From contig NZ_BOOP01000015.1 of NCBI RefSeq assembly GCF_016863295.1, forward strand, positions 124,001-188,000: 64,000 nucleotides of DNA, written 5' to 3'. The stretch's first letter is position 1; each line of letters starts with the position of its first letter. The notes below the pieces were generated by a model. That model saw only the letters and a list, made by a program, of their open reading frames with translations, was not told the origin of the DNA and ran no database searches. This document shows positions 6,408-15,131 of the stretch, piece by piece. Made by a program: the position numbers and the translations under genes. The DNA comes from Planotetraspora phitsanulokensis. GTDB lineage: Bacteria > Actinomycetota > Actinomycetes > Streptosporangiales > Streptosporangiaceae.

Positions 6408-8423
6408 CTACGACCAGGGGGACGGCGCCGGGGGCGCGACGACCGGTGGGCGGTCGTCGCAGGTGATGGTGTTCGGCAGTTCCCAGGGGGCGAGCCACGG
6501 GCCGGTGGTGCCGCCGCCGTCGTTGCCGCCGAGGTCCGTCAGCGAGAACTCCGAGCCGGCGGGCGTGAAGTTGAACGATCCGCAGTTGTTGACGCCGACC
6601 GCGCCGACGTTGCGGGCGTCCACGTTCTCGAAGGTCGCCGACCCCTTCACGCGGGCGCTGACCACCGAGGTGCCCGTGCCGTCGACCCTGATGTCCTTGA
6701 AGTGGACGTTCGTGATCGAGTACAGGTCCTTCACCGGGAAGTCGCTGACCAGCATGATCGCGTTGTAGGTGTTGTCGAGGAAGTGGTCCCCGACGACCTG
6801 GATGTCCGCGTCGATGTTCTTCTCCAGCGCGTACAGCCAGATGGCCCCGAGGCCGATGTTCCAGTTCAGCTCGTACGTGCCGGCGCGGACCGTGGTGTTG
6901 TCGGTGATCCACAGGTGCCCGGCGAACGGCTCGGCGCCGAAGCGGGAGCCCGCCTGAATCGCGCTGCCCTCCCGGATCGGGTCGGCGATCAGGTTGTTGG
7001 ACACCGTGTTGTCCGTACCGCCGTAGATGGCGATGCCGTTCGCCAGCACCGGCGTCTGCACGGTGTTGTGGTCGAAGGTGTTGCCGGTGTTGGAGACCTT
7101 CTCCGACCACATGGCGAGGGCGTCGTCACCCGTGTTACGGACGAAGTTGTTCTTCACGAGTGACTTCGTGACGCCGGTGTGGAAGTTCAGGCCGTCGGCG
7201 ATCTGGTCGACGATGACGTTGTTCGTGACCTTCACGTTCTTCATCGGCCCGTCGAACCACAGGCCCACCTTGGTGTGACGGATGTAGAGGCCGTCGATGG
7301 TCGAGTCGCTCATCGCGCCGCCGATGCCGTTCACCTGGTCGGTGTCGATGCGCTCGCGGACGTCGCCCTCGATCGCGAAGCCGGACAGGTGGACGTTCCT
7401 GCTGCCGCCGGCGGACGCGTCCTTGCCGTAGAAGCCGACCCCGGTGTGCACCGAGCCGTCGGGGGCCGGTGTGCTGAGCGCGACCTCGCGGCCCTTGATG
7501 ATCGTGTACCAGCTGCCGGCGCCCTCGATCGTCACGTCGTCAACGATGATGTGGCGGTTCACCTGGTAGGTGCCCGGCGGGATGTAGACCTTCAGGTGGG
7601 TGCGCTTCGCGAACGCGATGGCCTTGTCGAACGCCCCGGCGGAGTCGCGTTTGCCGAACGGGTCGGCCCCGAACGCCAGCACGTTGGCCGCGACGAGGTT
7701 GACCTTCGGTGCGCCGACGAGCTGCGAGTCGAGCAGGTCGACGACCGTCCACGCGGCCTTGGCTCCCGCGGGCACCGTCAGCCGCACCTTGTCGCCCGCG
7801 CGGTACTTCTTGCCGAGGAGCAGCCGCTGCTCGACGTAGAAGTGGTTCGGGCGGAACGGCTTGGTGATCGTCGGCGTCGGCGTCGTCGCGTTGGGCACGC
7901 AGGCGCACTCAGTGATCCACCAGTCGGGGTGCAGCAGGTCGGCGTTCGGGTCGTTCGTGAACGGATACTGGTTGTACAGCCACGCGTACTGCGACGTGAG
8001 CGTCATGGTGGTGCGGTTCTTGCCGTTCACCGTGACGTCGAGCGGCGAGGTGATGCCCCCGCCCCCCGGCGCGTCGGGGATGCTGTACCGCACGGTGATC
8101 GCGTTGGCCGCGCTCGGCAGCGTGAACTCGACGTACTGACCGGGCGTCAGCTTGACCGCCTTACGGCCTGACGCCTCCGCGGGCAGCGTGTACGCGGTGC
8201 GGTCCGGCCCGATGACCGAGCCGTTCGTCGCGGCGTTCTCCGCCTCCTGTTCGGCGAAGTCGACGCTCGCGCCCCGGCCCGTGACGAGCGACGGGGCGAG
8301 GGCGGCGCGCGTCACGACGGGCGACGCCCCGCTGGAGGCGGAGGCGGGGGCCGACAGCGCCACGAGACCGGTGGCCGCGAGGGCCCCCGATAAGAGCGAC
8401 ACGGATAAGAGAGATCTGACCAT
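6408..8423 (-). CDS. Secreted GH87-like alpha-1,3-glucanase / mycodextranase
   Basis: A 671-aa protein with a Sec signal peptide (residues 1-30, ending APASASS). A CBM35-like beta-sandwich follows (about 40-235; EQEAENAATNGSVIG, EASGRKAVKL, GQYVEFTLPSAANAI), then a right-handed beta-helix (about 245-660). The motif ADGLNFHTGV followed by NTGDDALAMW places Asp410, Asp433 and Asp434 at the same spacing (+23, +24) that I recall for the three catalytic Asp of a characterised Paenibacillus GH87 enzyme. GH87 members hydrolyse alpha-1,3-glucan or nigeran outside the cell. It is the last gene of an operon with a GH13 enzyme and ABC importer, 18 bases after the GH13 gene, and has no extra binding modules. 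Confidence 0.82.
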   Translation of the reverse strand: MVRSLLSVSLLSGALAATGLVALSAPASASSGASPVVTRAALAPSLVTGRGASVDFAEQEAENAATNGSVIGPDRTAYTLPAEASGRKAVKLTPGQYVEFTLPSAANAITVRYSIPDAPGGGGITSPLDVTVNGKNRTTMTLTSQYAWLYNQYPFTNDPNADLLHPDWWITECACVPNATTPTPTITKPFRPNHFYVEQRLLLGKKYRAGDKVRLTVPAGAKAAWTVVDLLDSQLVGAPKVNLVAANVLAFGADPFGKRDSAGAFDKAIAFAKRTHLKVYIPPGTYQVNRHIIVDDVTIEGAGSWYTIIKGREVALSTPAPDGSVHTGVGFYGKDASAGGSRNVHLSGFAIEGDVRERIDTDQVNGIGGAMSDSTIDGLYIRHTKVGLWFDGPMKNVKVTNNVIVDQIADGLNFHTGVTKSLVKNNFVRNTGDDALAMWSEKVSNTGNTFDHNTVQTPVLANGIAIYGGTDNTVSNNLIADPIREGSAIQAGSRFGAEPFAGHLWITDNTTVRAGTYELNWNIGLGAIWLYALEKNIDADIQVVGDHFLDNTYNAIMLVSDFPVKDLYSITNVHFKDIRVDGTGTSVVSARVKGSATFENVDARNVGAVGVNNCGSFNFTPAGSEFSLTDLGGNDGGGTTGPWLAPWELPNTITCDDRPPVVAPPAPSPWS

Positions 8424-8441
8424 GGGGGGTGTGACCTACCT

Positions 8442-10022
8442 TCAGGAGGAAAGCCAGGCGGTGGTGTCGGTGGGCAGAAGATCACCGTCAAGGGGTCCGC
8501 TCGTCAGCAGGATCGACTCGTGCGGCGGGAGCCGTACCGGCTGGGAGCCGAGGTTGACCACGCAGATCAGGCCGGATTCGCGAGTGAAGGCCAGGACGCC
8601 GTCCCCCAGGGGCAGCCAGGTCATCACCCCGTCTCCGAGCCGCTCGCGGCGGATGCCCAGAGCGGCGCGGTAGAGCGACAACATCGATCCGGGGTCGTCG
8701 AGCTGGGCCTCGACCGTCATCGTGCTCCAGCCCGCGGGCTGCGGCAGCCAGGGAGTGCCCGTGCTGAAGCCGAACGCCGGCTCGCCGCCCGACCACGGCA
8801 GCGGAACCCGGCAACCGTCGCGACCCGGGTCGGTGTGTCCCGACCGGGCCCAGATCGGGTCCTCGCGCAGGTCGTCGGGGATGTCCTCGACCTCCCACAG
8901 GCCGAGCTCCTCGCCCTGGTAGACGTAGACACTGCCGGGCAGGGCCATCGCCAGGAGGGCGGCCGCCCGCGCGCGCCGGGTCCCGAGCTCGAAGTCGGAC
9001 GGCATGCCGTGCTTGCGGTCGGCGTGGTCGAAGGACGTGTCCGCCCTGCCGAACCGGGTCGCGGGCCGGGTGACGTCGTGGTTCGACAACACCCAGGTCG
9101 CGGGGGCGCTGATCGGCACGTGGGTGGCCAGCGTCATGTCGATGACGTCGCGCAGGGCGTCCGGCTCCCATGGGCTCGCCAGGAAGGCGAAGTTGAACGC
9201 GGTGTGCATCTCGTCCTGACGCAGGTACAGGGCGAACCGCTCCTGGTCGGGCAGCCAGACCTCGCCGATCAGGACCCGGTTCCCGTACTCGTCGGCGATC
9301 CGGCGCCACTCGCGGTAGATCTCATGGACGCCGTCGTGGTCGGTGTAGGACTCCTCGACGCTGTCGAGGTCCTTGACGAGCACGGCCGCCGAGTCGATGC
9401 GGATGCCGTCGACGCCGCGGTCGAACCAGAAGCGCAGCACGTCGAGGAACTCCTCCCGCACGGCGGGGTTGTTCCAGTTGAAGTCGGGCTGCTCGGGCGC
9501 GAACAGGTGGAGGTACCACTCGCCGTCGGGGACCTGGGTCCACGCCGGCCCACCGAAGATCGACTTCCAGCCGTTCGGCGGGCCGTCGCCGTTCCCCGGA
9601 CGGAACCAGAACCGCTCCCGAGCCTCCGAACCGGGACCGGCCTCCAGCGCCTCCTGGAACCAGACCATCTGGTCGGAGCCGTGGTTGGGGACGACGTCGA
9701 CGATGGTGCGGATGCCGAGTTCGTGCGCCTCCTCGATGAGCTTCTCCGCCTCGGCCAGGGTGCCGAAGACCGGCTCGATGTTCCGGTAGTCGGCCACGTC
9801 GTAGCCGCCGTCGGCCATGGGCGAGGGGTACCACGGGTTCAGCCAGATGGCGTCCACGCCGAGCTTGGAGAGGTACGGGAGACGTGCCCGCAGCCCTGCC
9901 AGGTCACCTGTGCCGTCGCCGTTGCCGTCGGCGAAACTGCGCAGGTAGACCTGATAGATCGAGGCACCCCTCCACCATCCGTCGGGATTGCGAATCGTCC
10001 CCGGGGACATGCTGGCGGGCAT
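8442..10022 (-). CDS. GH13 alpha-glucosidase, cytoplasmic
   Basis: This 526-aa protein has no signal peptide and carries all GH13 hallmarks: VDVVPNHGSDQ (region I), GIRIDSAAV (nucleophile Asp, region II), LIGEVWLPD (acid/base Glu, region III) and LSNHDVTRP (transition-state Asp, region IV). The start YQVYLRSFADGNGDGTGDL and the PWYPSPMADGGYDVADY loop are typical of oligo-alpha-glucosidases rather than amylases. It probably hydrolyses imported alpha-linked oligosaccharides (nigero- or malto-type) to glucose. It sits 31 bases after the second permease gene in one operon. AAGGAG upstream supports the ATG at 10022; ATG at 10010 is also possible. Confidence 0.9.
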   Translation of the reverse strand: MPASMSPGTIRNPDGWWRGASIYQVYLRSFADGNGDGTGDLAGLRARLPYLSKLGVDAIWLNPWYPSPMADGGYDVADYRNIEPVFGTLAEAEKLIEEAHELGIRTIVDVVPNHGSDQMVWFQEALEAGPGSEARERFWFRPGNGDGPPNGWKSIFGGPAWTQVPDGEWYLHLFAPEQPDFNWNNPAVREEFLDVLRFWFDRGVDGIRIDSAAVLVKDLDSVEESYTDHDGVHEIYREWRRIADEYGNRVLIGEVWLPDQERFALYLRQDEMHTAFNFAFLASPWEPDALRDVIDMTLATHVPISAPATWVLSNHDVTRPATRFGRADTSFDHADRKHGMPSDFELGTRRARAAALLAMALPGSVYVYQGEELGLWEVEDIPDDLREDPIWARSGHTDPGRDGCRVPLPWSGGEPAFGFSTGTPWLPQPAGWSTMTVEAQLDDPGSMLSLYRAALGIRRERLGDGVMTWLPLGDGVLAFTRESGLICVVNLGSQPVRLPPHESILLTSGPLDGDLLPTDTTAWLSS

Positions 10023-10053
10023 GCTGAATACAGCTCCTTACGGGTGAAGGCCC

Positions 10054-11037
10054 TCAGCCCTTGAGGCTTCCGGCGGTGAGACCGGCCATGATGTGGCGCT
10101 GGAAGATGAAGAAGACGACGATGGTCGGGATGCTCGCGATCACCAGTGAGGCGACCAGCACGTTCTGCGGCATCTGCGAGGACAGCGAGGCGATGCCGAT
10201 GCTGATGGACATCTTGTCGCTGTCCGGCAGGACCAGCAGCGGCCAGACGAAGTCCCGCCAGACGTTCACCACCGTGAGGATGGAGACCACGCCGAGGATC
10301 GGACGGGAGATCGGCATCACCACGGACCACAGGATGCGGCCGGGCGACGCGCCGTCGATCTCGGCGGCTTCCAGCAGCTCCCTGGGGATCGAGTCGAAGA
10401 AGCGCTTGAGCAGGAAGACGTTGAATCCGTTCGCCGCGGCCGGCAGCCAGATCGCCCACGGGGTGTTGAGCAGGTCCCAGTGGAAGAACGGCACGTCCTT
10501 CACGGTGAGGTACGCCGGCAGCATGATGACCAGCGGCGGGATCATCAGCGTCGACAACATCAGGGCCAGGACGACCTTGCCGAGCACCGGGCGGAGCTTG
10601 GACAGGGCGTAGGCCGCCGAGACGTCGAACGCGAGGGTCAGCAGCCAGGCGCCGCCCGCGTAGAGGGCCGTGTTGCCGAGCAGCCGGCCCAGTTCCAGCA
10701 GGTCCCACGCCTGGGCGTAGCCGTCCAGCGAGAAGTGCTCCGGCAGGAAGGTCGGCGGGATGGAGTTGAGCTCCTCCGTCGACTTCATCGCGCCGGTGAT
10801 CATCCAGTAGAGCGGGAAGACGAACGCGGCGGTGAAGCTGACGACCACGATCACCAGCACGATCCAGTAGATGATCCGGCCGTGGGTCGTGTTGAGCTGG
10901 TGCGGCGAGACGGCGGTGCGGAACTGCGTGTTGATCGGCTTGCGCGGGCGCCGCTGCCGGCGACCGTCGCGATCGTCCCGGCCGGGAGTGAGAGGCGTCT
11001 GCGCGGAACGGCCCGGCGTGACGGTGACGTTGGACAT
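10054..11037 (-). CDS. Sugar ABC transporter permease (MalG-type)
   Basis: About 327 aa from the ATG at 11037. A charged N-terminal tail of about 55 residues precedes six predicted membrane segments. The cytoplasmic EAA loop reads ELLEAAEIDGASPGRILWSV, which docks the ATPase, and the GSLKG C-terminus is characteristic of MalG-type permeases. It pairs with the permease at 11049 (11-base gap) to form the inner-membrane channel of a carbohydrate importer of the CUT1 class. No ATPase is encoded nearby; such systems usually share a common MsiK-type ATPase. Confidence 0.92.
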   Translation of the reverse strand: MSNVTVTPGRSAQTPLTPGRDDRDGRRQRRPRKPINTQFRTAVSPHQLNTTHGRIIYWIVLVIVVVSFTAAFVFPLYWMITGAMKSTEELNSIPPTFLPEHFSLDGYAQAWDLLELGRLLGNTALYAGGAWLLTLAFDVSAAYALSKLRPVLGKVVLALMLSTLMIPPLVIMLPAYLTVKDVPFFHWDLLNTPWAIWLPAAANGFNVFLLKRFFDSIPRELLEAAEIDGASPGRILWSVVMPISRPILGVVSILTVVNVWRDFVWPLLVLPDSDKMSISIGIASLSSQMPQNVLVASLVIASIPTIVVFFIFQRHIMAGLTAGSLKG

Positions 11038-11048
11038 GGTCGCTCCCC

Positions 11049-11972
11049 TCACACCGTGTTGTCGCGCGAGATGCGCAGGTAGATGGCGGAGAACACCATG
11101 AGCACGAGCATCAGCATCAGCCCGAGGGCGTTGCCCGCGTTCAGGCTGCCGAAGTTGAAGGCGTACTGGTACATGAGATAGACGACGGTGACCGTCGAGT
11201 TCTCCGGGCCGCCGCCGGTGAGCAGATAGGGCTCGATGAAGACCTGCATGGTCGCCACGATCTGCAGCAGCAACATCACCAGCAGGATCAGCTTGGTCTG
11301 CGGGATCGTGATGTGCCTGATCCGCTTGAAGAGGCCGGCGCCGTCCAGCTCCGCGGCCTCGTACAGCTCGCTCGGGATGGTCTGCAAAGCGGCGAGGTAG
11401 ATCAGGGTGCCGCTGCCCATGTTCATCCAGGTGGAGACGATGACCAGCGAGATCAGGGCGGTGCTCGTCGAGTTGAGCCACTGGAGCCCGGGCAGGTGGA
11501 AGAAGCTGAGGACCTGGTTGAACAGCCCGTAGTCGGGGTTGTAGAACCACTGGAACAGCAGGACGCCCACCGCGGGCGGCAACATGACCGGCAGGTAGAC
11601 GACGAAGCGCAGGTATGCGCGCGCGTGCCGTAGTTCGTTGAGGATGAGCGCGGTGATGAAGGGGATCACGTAGCCGCACAGCAGTGCGAGCAGTGTGAAC
11701 ATCGCCGTGTTGATCCACGCGGGCGCGAAGGCCGGGTCGCTGAAGACGGTGCGGAAGTTCTTCAGCCCCACCCATTCGGGCGCGTCCACGAAGTTCGTCT
11801 TCTGGAAGCTGAGGATGACCTGCCGGACCATCGGATACCAGGAGAAGAACGCGAAACAGATCAGAGCGCCGCAGAGGAATCCGTAGGCGGTCAGATTGCG
11901 TCGCACGGCACGCCGCAGCTTCGTGGGCTGCCGCCGCCTGCGGTTCGCTACCGGGATACTCGCTGTGGTCAT
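11049..11972 (-). CDS. Sugar ABC transporter permease (MalF-type)
   Basis: A 307-aa protein with six membrane segments. The first follows a basic N-terminal tail (RRRRQPTKLRRAVRRN). The EAA loop reads ELYEAAELDGAGLFKRIRHI. LTGGGPENST is the periplasmic-side motif common in MalF/UgpA-like permeases. It forms the heterodimeric CUT1 channel with the next gene and receives substrate from the binding protein encoded upstream. Confidence 0.93.
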   Translation of the reverse strand: MTTASIPVANRRRRQPTKLRRAVRRNLTAYGFLCGALICFAFFSWYPMVRQVILSFQKTNFVDAPEWVGLKNFRTVFSDPAFAPAWINTAMFTLLALLCGYVIPFITALILNELRHARAYLRFVVYLPVMLPPAVGVLLFQWFYNPDYGLFNQVLSFFHLPGLQWLNSTSTALISLVIVSTWMNMGSGTLIYLAALQTIPSELYEAAELDGAGLFKRIRHITIPQTKLILLVMLLLQIVATMQVFIEPYLLTGGGPENSTVTVVYLMYQYAFNFGSLNAGNALGLMLMLVLMVFSAIYLRISRDNTV

Positions 11973-12000
11973 CGTTGTGATTCCGATCTCGACGTGCTTG

Positions 12001-12047
12001 CCGGGGCGCCGGCCGCGGCCAGATCACGGCCACGGGCGGCGCCCCGG
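12001..12047 (-). other. Intercistronic hairpin between binding-protein and permease genes
   Basis: CCGGGGCGCC at 12001-12010 is perfectly complementary to 12038-12047 (with one further pair, 11 bp), enclosing a GC-rich loop region. It lies between the binding-protein stop (12060) and the permease start (11972). Such hairpins often protect the upstream mRNA or partly stop transcription so that the binding protein is made in excess over the permeases. Confidence 0.6.
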
Positions 12048-12059
12048 ATTATCGAACGG

Positions 12060-13442
12060 TCAGCTCTTCGAGGCGAGCATGGAGTTGACCTTCGCCTCGG
12101 CGTCGGACAGGAGCTGGTCGACGTTGGCGTCCTTCCTGGTGAGGACTGCCGACATCGGGGTGTCGAGAATCGCGTAGATCTCCTGGGCGTACGGCCCCGG
12201 CTCCGGCTTCGGCGTGATGCCCTTGGAGCCTTCGACCCATCCGGCGAACTGGGCGGCGTCGATGTTGGCGTTCGCCGCGCGCAGGTCGGTGACGGCCTTG
12301 CCCGACGCCGTGTCCGCGCCGTACAGGTCGGGGTAGGGCTGGCCGACGGTCAGGTCCTGGCTCTTGGCCCGCACGTAGTCGAGCTGGCCCTTGCCCGGGG
12401 TGAGGAACTTGTACTCGATCCACTTGAGGCCGGCCCTGATCTGGTCCGGGGTGGCCTTCGGGTTGATCATGTAGCCTGCGCCACCGTTGAGCAGGGCCTT
12501 GGCCTCGGGCTGGGCGGTGACGGCGTAATTCTCGAACTTGCCGCCGAAGTCGTTGCGGAGCGAGATGAGCACGTCGGGCGCGCCCAGCATCATGCCCATC
12601 TTGCCGCCGGCCATGGCCTTCATGAGCGCCGGCCACTCGATGTACAGCTGGGAGCCCATGCTGTTGTCGGTCCACCGCATCTGCTGGAGGTTCTGCAGCA
12701 CGGCCTTGCCCTCGGGGGTGTTGAAGGCGGCCTTCTTGCCGTCGTCGCTGATGACCGAGCCGCCACGGCCGTAGAGGGAGGCGGTGAAGTGCCAGCCACC
12801 GGTGTTGCCGCCGCTGTACTCGCCGTACCCGACGTAACCGGGGCCGAGCGCGGCGATCTTCTTGGCCGCGGCCTGCACCTCGGCCCAGGTCTTGGGCGGG
12901 TTGTTCGGGTCGAGGCCGGCCTTGGTGAAGACGTCCTTGTTGTAGACGAGGCCCATGCCGTAGCCGTCGGTCGGCAGACCGTAGACCTTGCCGTCCTTCT
13001 TGAACAGGTCGAGCGAGCTGTTGTAGTCCGGGTAGGTCTTCAGCTCGGTGACGTAGGACGAGATGTCGGCGGCCTGCCCGCTCTCGATGAGGCGGCCCAC
13101 GTTGGGGAAGTTGACGTAGAAGACCGTCTCGAGCTCGCCGCTGGCCAGCTTGGGCTCGAAGGTCTTCGGGTCGTAACAGGGGAAGGCGTCGGTGACCTTG
13201 GAGACCGTGATGTTCGGGTACTGCTTCTGGAAGCCCGCCACGTCCTCTTCGAACGTTGCGCGCTCCGCCTTGTTCGTCTTCGGCGGCTCACAGTTGACGC
13301 TGATCGACACCGGGGCGTTCGGGTTGGCGGACGGCGCGGCGGACTTGTTGGCGGCGTCGCCGCTGTCGTTGCCGCTGCCGCAGCCCGCCGCCGCGAGGGC
13401 CAAGCCCGCGGCCAGAACTATTGAAAGCTTGCGGGGTTTCAT
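12060..13442 (-). CDS. Extracellular sugar-binding lipoprotein of ABC importer
   Basis: About 460 aa from the ATG at 13442, which has an excellent AGGAGG ribosome site; the longer open frame upstream is non-coding. The signal sequence ends in a lipobox (ALAAAGCGSG), so Cys21 is lipidated and anchors the protein. The body is a CUT1 solute-binding fold (FEEDVAGFQKQYPNITV, VVYNKDVFTKAGLDPNNPPKTW). It captures the oligosaccharide released by the secreted glucanases and delivers it to the permeases. It is the first gene of the minus-strand catabolic operon, downstream of the LacI gene, with its own promoter likely in 13443-13650. Confidence 0.92.
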   Translation of the reverse strand: MKPRKLSIVLAAGLALAAAGCGSGNDSGDAANKSAAPSANPNAPVSISVNCEPPKTNKAERATFEEDVAGFQKQYPNITVSKVTDAFPCYDPKTFEPKLASGELETVFYVNFPNVGRLIESGQAADISSYVTELKTYPDYNSSLDLFKKDGKVYGLPTDGYGMGLVYNKDVFTKAGLDPNNPPKTWAEVQAAAKKIAALGPGYVGYGEYSGGNTGGWHFTASLYGRGGSVISDDGKKAAFNTPEGKAVLQNLQQMRWTDNSMGSQLYIEWPALMKAMAGGKMGMMLGAPDVLISLRNDFGGKFENYAVTAQPEAKALLNGGAGYMINPKATPDQIRAGLKWIEYKFLTPGKGQLDYVRAKSQDLTVGQPYPDLYGADTASGKAVTDLRAANANIDAAQFAGWVEGSKGITPKPEPGPYAQEIYAILDTPMSAVLTRKDANVDQLLSDAEAKVNSMLASKS

Positions 13443-13650
13443 GATTGTTCCCTCCTGGAACGGCGCACCACGACCCGTCTTGGAGCTCGCTGTCTCGGGG
13501 GCATGGGGGGCGCCTCCGATCCAGCTCGGTTGCGAGAAACATACAGAGCCATGCAGAACCCAGCAATACTCCGGCATTCATGATGCAAAAAAGTGACAGT
13601 GAATCCGGCGAAACCGCAACGCCTGATCGTTGTCACACCGCGTGAAACGA

Positions 13651-13685
13651 CGGAGCCCCTGGACACAAGGGGTCCAGGGGCTCCG
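13651..13685 (-). terminator. Perfect 14-bp hairpin after first LacI gene
   Basis: CGGAGCCCCTGGAC (13651-13664) pairs exactly with 13672-13685 around a 7-base loop. It follows the stop of the LacI gene (13697) on the minus strand and so separates the regulator transcript from the binding-protein operon. Confidence 0.8.
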
Positions 13686-13696
13686 GAAGGCCGTGT

Positions 13697-14839
13697 CTAC
13701 TCGGCTCTGGCGGCCGGGCGCCGCGGAGCCGACCCGGCCGCGGACGACCCAGGTGTCACAGACGACGCAGATGACGCGGACGCGGAACGCCCGGCCGGCA
13801 AACTCGGAGAACCCGCGGACCCCTGCCGGACCGAACGCGGCGCGGGCGCGGTCGAGGACCGGACCACCAGTTCGGGCTCGAAGAGCAGCTCGTTCGCGGG
13901 GACGATCGCGGCGTCGATCTGCGCCACCAGCAGCTCGACGGCCGCCCGGCCCATGGCGTCGATCGGCTGGCGGACCGTGGTCAGCGGCGGATCGATGCAG
14001 TTCATCAGGGCCGAATCGTCGTAACCGATGACCGAGAAATCCTCAGGTACGGCAAGGCCCGCGCGGCGGGCCGCCCGGATGGCCCCCAGGGCAAGAACGT
14101 CGCTCGCGCAGATCACCCCGGTGACGCCCGCCTTGATGAGCCTGGCCGCTCCAGCGTGCCCGCCCTCGACCGAGAACATGGTGTGTTCCACGTGGTCGGC
14201 CGGCAGTTCGAGGTCGTTCGCTTCGGCGAACGCACGATAGGCGGCCAGCTTGAGCCGCGAGGGCTCGTGGTCGGGGGCGCCGAGGAGCATGCCGATCCGG
14301 CGATGCCCGAGAGCGAACAGGTGACTGAGCGCCATCTCGGCGGCCGCCGCGTCGTCGCAGGAAACCTGGGGGAATCCCAGGTGCTCGACGGCCGCGTTGA
14401 CCAGCACCGCGGGGAGCTTGCGATCCAGCACCCGCTCGTAGTGGTCGTGGGGCGCGTCGCCCTGGGCGTACTGGCCGCCGGCGAAGACGATGCCCGAGAC
14501 GTGCTGCTGGAGGAGCAGGTCGACGTAGTCCGACTCCGACACCCCGCCGACCGTCCGGGTGCACAACACCGCGGTGAAACCCTGCTGCGCGAGAGCGCCG
14601 CCGACGATCTCGGCGAAGGCGGGGAAGATCGGGTTCTGCAGCTCGGGAAGGACCAGGCCGACCAGGCGGCCCCTGTCTCCGCGCAACTGGGTCGGCCGCT
14701 CGTATCCGAGCACGTCGAGCGCGGTCAGCACCGTCTCACGAGTGGTCTCGGAGACGCCGGGCTTGCCGTTGAGCACGCGGCTCACGGTCGCCTCACTCAC
14801 GCCGACCTTCTTGGCCACTTCCGCAAGCCGTCGAGTCAT
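13697..14839 (-). CDS. LacI-family transcriptional regulator (copy 1)
   Basis: A 380-aa protein. The N-terminal LacI helix-turn-helix and hinge helix read TRRLAEVAKKVGVSEATVS and RVLNGKPGVSETTR. The periplasmic-binding-like effector domain spans about residues 60-330 (LVGLVLPELQNPIFPAFAEI, SVIGYDDSALMNCIDPPLTT). A Ser/Ala/Pro-rich tail of about 50 residues is unique to this copy. It probably represses the adjacent importer/hydrolase operon and the divergent GH87-like gene, and is released by an alpha-glucan oligosaccharide; this is inferred from context. It is a close paralogue of the regulator at 18127, and the bases just upstream of the two start codons are also similar. Confidence 0.92.
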   Translation of the reverse strand: MTRRLAEVAKKVGVSEATVSRVLNGKPGVSETTRETVLTALDVLGYERPTQLRGDRGRLVGLVLPELQNPIFPAFAEIVGGALAQQGFTAVLCTRTVGGVSESDYVDLLLQQHVSGIVFAGGQYAQGDAPHDHYERVLDRKLPAVLVNAAVEHLGFPQVSCDDAAAAEMALSHLFALGHRRIGMLLGAPDHEPSRLKLAAYRAFAEANDLELPADHVEHTMFSVEGGHAGAARLIKAGVTGVICASDVLALGAIRAARRAGLAVPEDFSVIGYDDSALMNCIDPPLTTVRQPIDAMGRAAVELLVAQIDAAIVPANELLFEPELVVRSSTAPAPRSVRQGSAGSPSLPAGRSASASSASSVTPGSSAAGSAPRRPAARAE

Positions 14840-15131
14840 AGGCGCAACTATACGACAAATAGCGCAAGCACTTTCATGGGCTTGCGCAGCCAGTCAGGAA
14901 ACCTCACCGGCAGTCAGGGAAATTTGACCTGCGGCGGATCGTTCCATCAGGTCGTTCACCTGCGGTTTGTCGACTTCGGTAACTGTGGCGTGATATTGCG
15001 ACTTGTCGTCGAAATATTGCAGTTACGTGTCCCCCAACCTAATGTGTGGGCCACCTCACCATGTTGCGGAGGTACGACGGCTTCAGCGTCCCCGTCGTCC
15101 CTCGCGGATCTTCATGCAGAAAGGGCCACTC
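14840..15131. promoter_or_regulatory. Divergent control region between LacI copy 1 and GH87-like gene 2
   Basis: This 292-base, A/T-richer gap contains several related words. AGCGCAAGC at 14862-14870 and GCTTGCGC at 14880-14887 form a spaced inverted pair just upstream of the LacI start. ATATTGC occurs at 14993-14999 and again at 15014-15020, exactly 21 bases (two helical turns) apart. These are plausible operator sites for one or both LacI proteins. No coding frame is credible. Confidence 0.5.

Noticed and set aside
8520-10064. Long plus-strand frame opposite the GH13 gene
   Set aside because: No domains, composition typical of a reverse-frame shadow; the minus strand has all GH13 catalytic motifs.
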